Positions 6,030 to 8,397 of a stretch of 8,397 nucleotides of DNA are shown here, piece after piece. A program made the translations under genes and the position numbers. Numbering within the stretch: position 1 is the first letter of the stretch; the number at the start of each line of letters is the position of its first letter. Under the pieces are notes generated by a model that searched no databases, had not been told where the DNA came from, and saw only the letters and a program-made list of their open reading frames with translations. The stretch is from NCBI GenBank assembly GCA_031403955.1, contig JANNGR010000340.1, positions 1 to 8,397 of the forward strand, in the 5' to 3' direction. This DNA comes from CAISIP01 sp031403955. GTDB lineage: Bacteria; Pseudomonadota; Gammaproteobacteria; Burkholderiales; Burkholderiaceae_C.

Positions 6030-6655
6030 TGCCGACCAATATTGTTTTTGATTTTGGCGCGGTATTGTTCACCTGGCGCCCCGATCTATTGGTGCGAGCG
6101 TGTTTTCCGGCCGAAGCGGCAACGCCGGCTTCTGCGCGCCAGCTTGCCAACGCAATTTTCCATCACCAGGACTGGCAGGCGTTCGACCGCGGCACGGCCG
6201 AACTGCCATCGGTCATCGACCGCACCGCGCGCCGCCTGGGCTTGCCGCGGCAGGCGGTGCACGGGTTGATGGCCAGCATTGCCGAGCATCTGGCGCCGAT
6301 ACCGGAAACGGTTGATTTGCTGGCCCGTCTGGTGCGCCGGCGTGAGCGGCAAAGCGATATTCGCCTGTACTTCCTGTCCAACATGCCCGAGCCTTATGCC
6401 CGCGTGCTGGAGCAGCGCCACCATTTCCTGGCCTGGTTTGACGGCGGCGTTTTCTCCGGTGATGTCAAGTTGATCAAGCCGCAGCCGGCAATCTACCAGT
6501 TGCTGCAAACCCGCTACGCCCTTGACCCCGGCACCACGGTGTTCATCGATGACCTGATGACCAATATCGAGGCCGCACGCGAACACGGTTGGCGCGGCAT
6601 CCACTTTGAGTCGGCGGCCCAATTGGAGCCGCATCTGGACGCGCACACCGCATGA
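6029..6655 (+). CDS. HAD-superfamily hydrolase, YihX-like sugar-phosphate phosphatase candidate
   Basis: The 208-residue protein shows the HAD motifs in order. Motif I is VFDFGAVL with nucleophile Asp8. Motif II is Ser117 in YFLSNMP, the motif III lysine is Lys150 in IKPQPAIY, and motif IV is the Asp174-Asp175 pair in VFIDDLMTN. A helical cap lies between motifs I and II (about 15-100). The position two after the nucleophile is Gly10 rather than the Asp of most HAD phosphatases. This DxG form is found in the YihX (glucose-1-phosphatase) and epoxide-hydrolase-like HAD-IA subgroup, so activity is not ruled out. The start is ATG at 6029, sharing its A with the TGA stop of the upstream gene. GGAAG at 6017-6021 lies seven bases ahead, which favours it over an upstream in-frame start at 5960. 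Adjacency to pgi makes a hexose phosphate a reasonable substrate guess. Confidence 0.83.
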   Translation: MPTNIVFDFGAVLFTWRPDLLVRACFPAEAATPASARQLANAIFHHQDWQAFDRGTAELPSVIDRTARRLGLPRQAVHGLMASIAEHLAPIPETVDLLARLVRRRERQSDIRLYFLSNMPEPYARVLEQRHHFLAWFDGGVFSGDVKLIKPQPAIYQLLQTRYALDPGTTVFIDDLMTNIEAAREHGWRGIHFESAAQLEPHLDAHTA

Positions 6656-6845
6656 GCAGGTGAGCGCCAAAGGTCACCACAAGCACGCTCACGCGAGTAG
6701 CACATATGAAGTGTCGGCAATTGCCGACAGGTGCCAGCAAATGATTTGCAATTGACCGCCTGTTTGTTCGATCAAATGTCCAAAAGAGTGCTAGTGTCGG
6801 GCCGTCAACACCATTTCTCACCGTCTTGTCAAGGAAAAATCTCAT
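6656..6845. promoter_or_regulatory. Leader region of the acyltransferase gene, with two palindromes
   Basis: This 190-bp gap separates the HAD gene from the acyltransferase gene and is richer in A+T than the flanking coding DNA. It holds the perfect 18-bp palindrome at 6712-6729, a second small palindrome GCAAATGATTTGC at 6737-6749, and a loose stem GTGAGCG/CGCTCAC (6660-6666 with 6686-6692) just after the HAD stop. A TTGACC resembling a -35 lies at 6752-6757, but no acceptable -10 follows at normal spacing, so I do not place a promoter. AAGGA at 6831-6835, ten bases before the ATG at 6846, is the likely ribosome-binding site. Confidence 0.5.
6712..6729. promoter_or_regulatory. Perfect 18-bp palindrome, candidate operator
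   Basis: TGTCGGCAATTGCCGACA is fully self-complementary over 18 bp with no spacer, 116 bp upstream of the acyltransferase ATG. Length and symmetry suit a dimeric regulator such as a LuxR, TetR or MarR family protein. It lacks a T-run, so it is not a terminator. The regulator is unknown; no regulator gene other than hexR is visible, and the site does not resemble the HexR-like palindrome upstream of zwf. Confidence 0.5.
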
Positions 6846-7517
6846 ATGGAAACAGTAACCTCTGGATTCTCAGTCCGCATCGCGACCACCGATGGCGATT
6901 TTCGTGAAGCCTGCGCGGTCCGCGCGGCCGCTTACGGACACCACGATCCGGAGCTGGGACCCAAGTTTGGTCATGTCGAGCCACTCGACCAGCAGGAAGG
7001 CACGGCGGTGTTTTTGTGCCGCGACAAAACGTCGGGTGAGGGTATTGGCACCGCGCGCATCCAGGTGAGCGCCTTTGGCCCGTTGATGCTGGAGAACAGC
7101 CTGACGCTTCCCGAGTGGCTGGCCAAGCGGCCAAGAGCCCAGATTTCGCGACTCGCAGTGCTGTCAGGCGCCGATCCGCTGGTCAAGCTGAGTCTGATGA
7201 AAGCCAGCTACCAGTACTGCCTGGCGGCGCAGGTGCGCTGGATGGTGATAGGCGCGAGAAACAATGCCTTGATCCGCAACTACCGCAGCCTCGGTTTCAA
7301 GGATGTGTTTGGGTCTGGCGAGTGGATGCCGCTGGCCAGCGGCGGCGGCTTGCCGCACCAGATTCTTGCTTTCGATGTGGCCGGCGCAAAGGCCGCCTGG
7401 CAGGCCACCAAGAACCGGCTCTACGGTTTCATGACCGAGACCGTCGATGCCGATTTGCAGGTAGTGGCAGCCAACGATAGCGCCATGCAGCCGCTGGAGT
7501 TCGCCGCTGCCGCCTGA
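6846..7517 (+). CDS. GNAT-fold N-acyltransferase, FeeM/autoinducer-synthase-like
   Basis: This 223-residue protein has the layout of the GNAT-related acyltransferases that include FeeM (long-chain N-acyl amino acid synthase), acyl-homoserine-lactone synthases and PEP-CTERM-associated acyltransferases. Visible features are an N-terminal strand-helix with RIATTDGDFREACAVR (11-26), an acidic VEPLD segment (44-48), the IGTARIQ strand (67-73), the Q-I-S-R-L-A-V motif at 99-105 resembling the E-x-S-R of this group, and a C-terminal GARNNALIRNYRSLGF segment (136-151) like the acyl-CoA/ACP-binding helix of GNATs. The likely chemistry is transfer of an acyl chain to an amino group; donor and acceptor are unknown. 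No signal peptide or membrane segment is apparent. The tail ends in EFAAAA. It is apparently transcribed alone, with a palindrome upstream and a strong terminator 20 nt after its stop. It could instead be an ordinary small-molecule N-acetyltransferase. Confidence 0.65.
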   Translation: METVTSGFSVRIATTDGDFREACAVRAAAYGHHDPELGPKFGHVEPLDQQEGTAVFLCRDKTSGEGIGTARIQVSAFGPLMLENSLTLPEWLAKRPRAQISRLAVLSGADPLVKLSLMKASYQYCLAAQVRWMVIGARNNALIRNYRSLGFKDVFGSGEWMPLASGGGLPHQILAFDVAGAKAAWQATKNRLYGFMTETVDADLQVVAANDSAMQPLEFAAAA

Positions 7518-7537
7518 TAGTGTTGCTGTCTTACGAC

Positions 7538-7574
7538 AAAAAACCCGCAGGGCGCGCGCCTTGCGGGTTTTTTT
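7538..7574. terminator. Rho-independent terminator after the acyltransferase gene
   Basis: A-rich sequence plus CCCGCA at 7538-7549 pairs with TGCGGG plus seven T at 7562-7574, around a GC-rich self-complementary centre (GGCGCGCGCC, 7551-7560). The stem is long and the T-run follows directly, 20 nt past the acyltransferase stop. The matching A-run on the other side means it could also terminate transcripts coming from groL. Confidence 0.9.
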
Positions 7575-7586
7575 ACATTTGAGTCA

Positions 7587-7653
7587 AGCGCCATGGCAAA
7601 ACGTGCCAGGATTGGTTTGCGCGAAAGCCAGGAATTCGCTGCTGCTGCCTTGA
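7587..7653 (+). pseudogene. Possible decayed copy of the acyltransferase 3' end
   Basis: Bases 7632-7649 would read E-F-A-A-A-A, the same as the last six codons of the acyltransferase gene (7497-7514). The two 18-base tracts differ at only three positions, all at third codon positions. A TGA lies one base out of frame at 7651-7653, and the next terminator stem begins 18 nt later, close to the 20-nt spacing after the real gene. AGCGCCATG also occurs ahead of both tails, with different spacing. In frame, a 45-codon reading frame (7593-7730) runs straight through the terminator, so it is unlikely to be a real gene. A partial tandem duplication is the simplest reading, but alanine-rich coincidence is possible. 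Confidence 0.35.
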
Positions 7654-7671
7654 AATCGAACCAGCCCAAAG

Positions 7672-7709
7672 AAAAAACCCCGCAAGGTTCGAGCCCTGCG
7701 GGGTTTTGT
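7672..7709. terminator. Rho-independent terminator between the acyltransferase gene and groL
   Basis: CCCCGCA at 7678-7684 pairs with TGCGGGG at 7697-7703, extended by GG/CC inside around the loop TTCGAG. An A-run precedes it (7672-7677) and TTTTGTTTTT follows. On the minus strand it ends in six T, making it a good terminator for groL, about 137 nt past the groL stop. On the plus strand it backs up the terminator at 7538-7574. Confidence 0.88.
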
Positions 7710-7747
7710 TTTTCCGGTCGAGTGCAATAACGCATCCCGACGCAGCA

Positions 7748-7827
7748 TGAGGCTGTGTGCCTAGGCGCAAAGGTGCAGACAGTAGCAGCGCTACGGCAAA
7801 CCTTTGCAACAACGGCACGCGGCCTCA
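7748..7827 (-). other. Nested stem-loop in the groL 3' untranslated region
   Basis: Just past the groL stop, three nested helices can form: TGAGGC at 7748-7753 with GCCTCA at 7822-7827; GCAAAGGT at 7767-7774 with ACCTTTGC at 7800-7807; and GTAGC at 7782-7786 with GCTAC at 7790-7794 around a 3-base loop. All pairings are exact. There is no U-tract, so it is not itself a terminator. It could protect the groL transcript end or be the body of a 3'-derived small RNA; neither is shown. Confidence 0.45.
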
Positions 7828-7840
7828 GGCAAGGAGCAGA

Positions 7841-8397
7841 TTACATGCCCATGTCGCCCATGCCGCCCATGCCACCCATGCCGCCACCGCCCATGCCGCC
7901 ACCCATGCCGCCGGCACCGGACTCCTCTTTAGGAGCTTCGGCAATCATGGCTTCCGTGGTCAGCATCAACGATGCCACCGAGGCTGCGTTTTGCAGCGCA
8001 ATGCGGGTCACTTTGGTGGGGTCCACAATGCCCATCTCGATCATGTCGCCATAGGTGTCGTTGGCTGCATTGAAGCCGTAGTTACCTTTGCCGCTCAACA
8101 CCGCATTCAGCACCACCGAAGCTTCGCCACCTGCGTTGTAGACGATTTCGCGCAACGGGGACTCAATCGCGCGCAGGACCAGCTTGATGCCGGCATCCTG
8201 GTCGGCGTTGTCGCCTTTGATGTCGCCGACAGCCTGCTTGGCGCGCAAATACGCTACGCCGCCACCGGCCACGATGCCTTCTTCCACCGCCGCGCGGGTA
8301 GCGTGCAGCGCGTCTTCAACGCGGGCTTTTTTCTCTTTCATTTCAATTTCGGTGGCGGCACCGACCTTGATCAGGGCCACGCCACCGGCGAGTTTTG
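7841..8397 (-). CDS. groL: Chaperonin GroEL (60-kDa), C-terminal part
   Basis: This is the last 184 or so residues of the large chaperonin subunit, which forms the double-ring ATP-driven folding chamber with GroES. The reading frame is open to the window edge, so the N-terminal two-thirds lies outside. The visible part starts in the intermediate domain with KLAGGVALIKVGAATE. It continues with VEDALHATRAAVEEG, whose Asp corresponds to the ATP-hydrolysis residue Asp398 of E. coli, and then the VAGGGVAYLR loop of the equatorial domain. The protein ends in the flexible Gly-Gly-Met repeat tail (about the last 25 residues, finishing GMGDMGM), which projects into the cavity in functional GroEL. The intact tail and conserved Asp indicate a normal housekeeping copy. 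The 3' side carries a stem-loop and then a terminator at 7672-7709. groES, expected upstream, is outside the window. Confidence 0.97.
   Translation of the reverse strand, partial: KLAGGVALIKVGAATEIEMKEKKARVEDALHATRAAVEEGIVAGGGVAYLRAKQAVGDIKGDNADQDAGIKLVLRAIESPLREIVYNAGGEASVVLNAVLSGKGNYGFNAANDTYGDMIEMGIVDPTKVTRIALQNAASVASLMLTTEAMIAEAPKEESGAGGMGGGMGGGGMGGMGGMGDMGM

Noticed and set aside
6730..6755. Possible sigma-54 promoter ahead of the acyltransferase gene
   Set aside because: The TGGCAC and TTGC elements are not in the required order or spacing on either strand.
7593..7730. 45-codon small open frame after the acyltransferase gene
   Set aside because: It reads through a strong terminator hairpin and has no good ribosome-binding site; a decayed duplicate tail explains it better.

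Overview
This window looks like a chromosomal segment from a GC-rich proteobacterium. It is most likely a betaproteobacterium of the Burkholderiales or a related order. That placement rests on the HexR/Zwf/Pgi sequences and layout, the GroEL tail ending in Gly-Gly-Met repeats, and the GC-rich third codon positions; it is a judgement from the sequence, not a database result. Most of the window is ordinary housekeeping content. I see no phage, integrase, CRISPR array, tRNA or rRNA.

Layout. Bases 1-364 (+) hold the C-terminal end of an oligopeptide/dipeptide ABC transporter ATPase. It converges on hexR (597-1445, -), and between them sits a compact, highly self-complementary element of about 230 bp with 29-bp imperfect terminal inverted repeats. 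Upstream of hexR on the same strand is zwf (1616-3070, -). The gap between hexR and zwf holds two copies of a GGGACAG/CTGTCCC palindromic repeat and an 8-bp tandem repeat. zwf is divergent from pgi (3210-4775, +). Their 139-bp shared control region holds a palindrome resembling a HexR operator, lying inside two overlapping face-to-face promoter candidates. pgi is followed closely by a YcaQ-type DNA glycosylase gene (4794-6029, +) and by a HAD-family phosphatase gene that overlaps it by one base (6029-6655, +). After a 190-bp gap with a perfect 18-bp palindrome comes a GNAT-fold acyltransferase resembling the FeeM/autoinducer-synthase group (6846-7517, +). Two strong rho-independent terminators follow, the second preceded by what looks like a decayed copy of the acyltransferase gene's last codons. 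The window ends in the 3' part of groL (7841-8397, -).

How it fits together. HexR is the sugar-phosphate-responsive repressor of central carbon genes. Zwf takes glucose 6-phosphate into the oxidative pentose phosphate and Entner-Doudoroff routes, while Pgi converts it to or from fructose 6-phosphate. The two enzymes competing for one metabolite therefore appear to share one operator and sit next to their regulator. The YcaQ-like and HAD genes probably ride on the pgi transcript. The least explained parts are the structured element at 361-591, the acyltransferase with its palindromic upstream site, and the duplicated tail plus terminator downstream of it.
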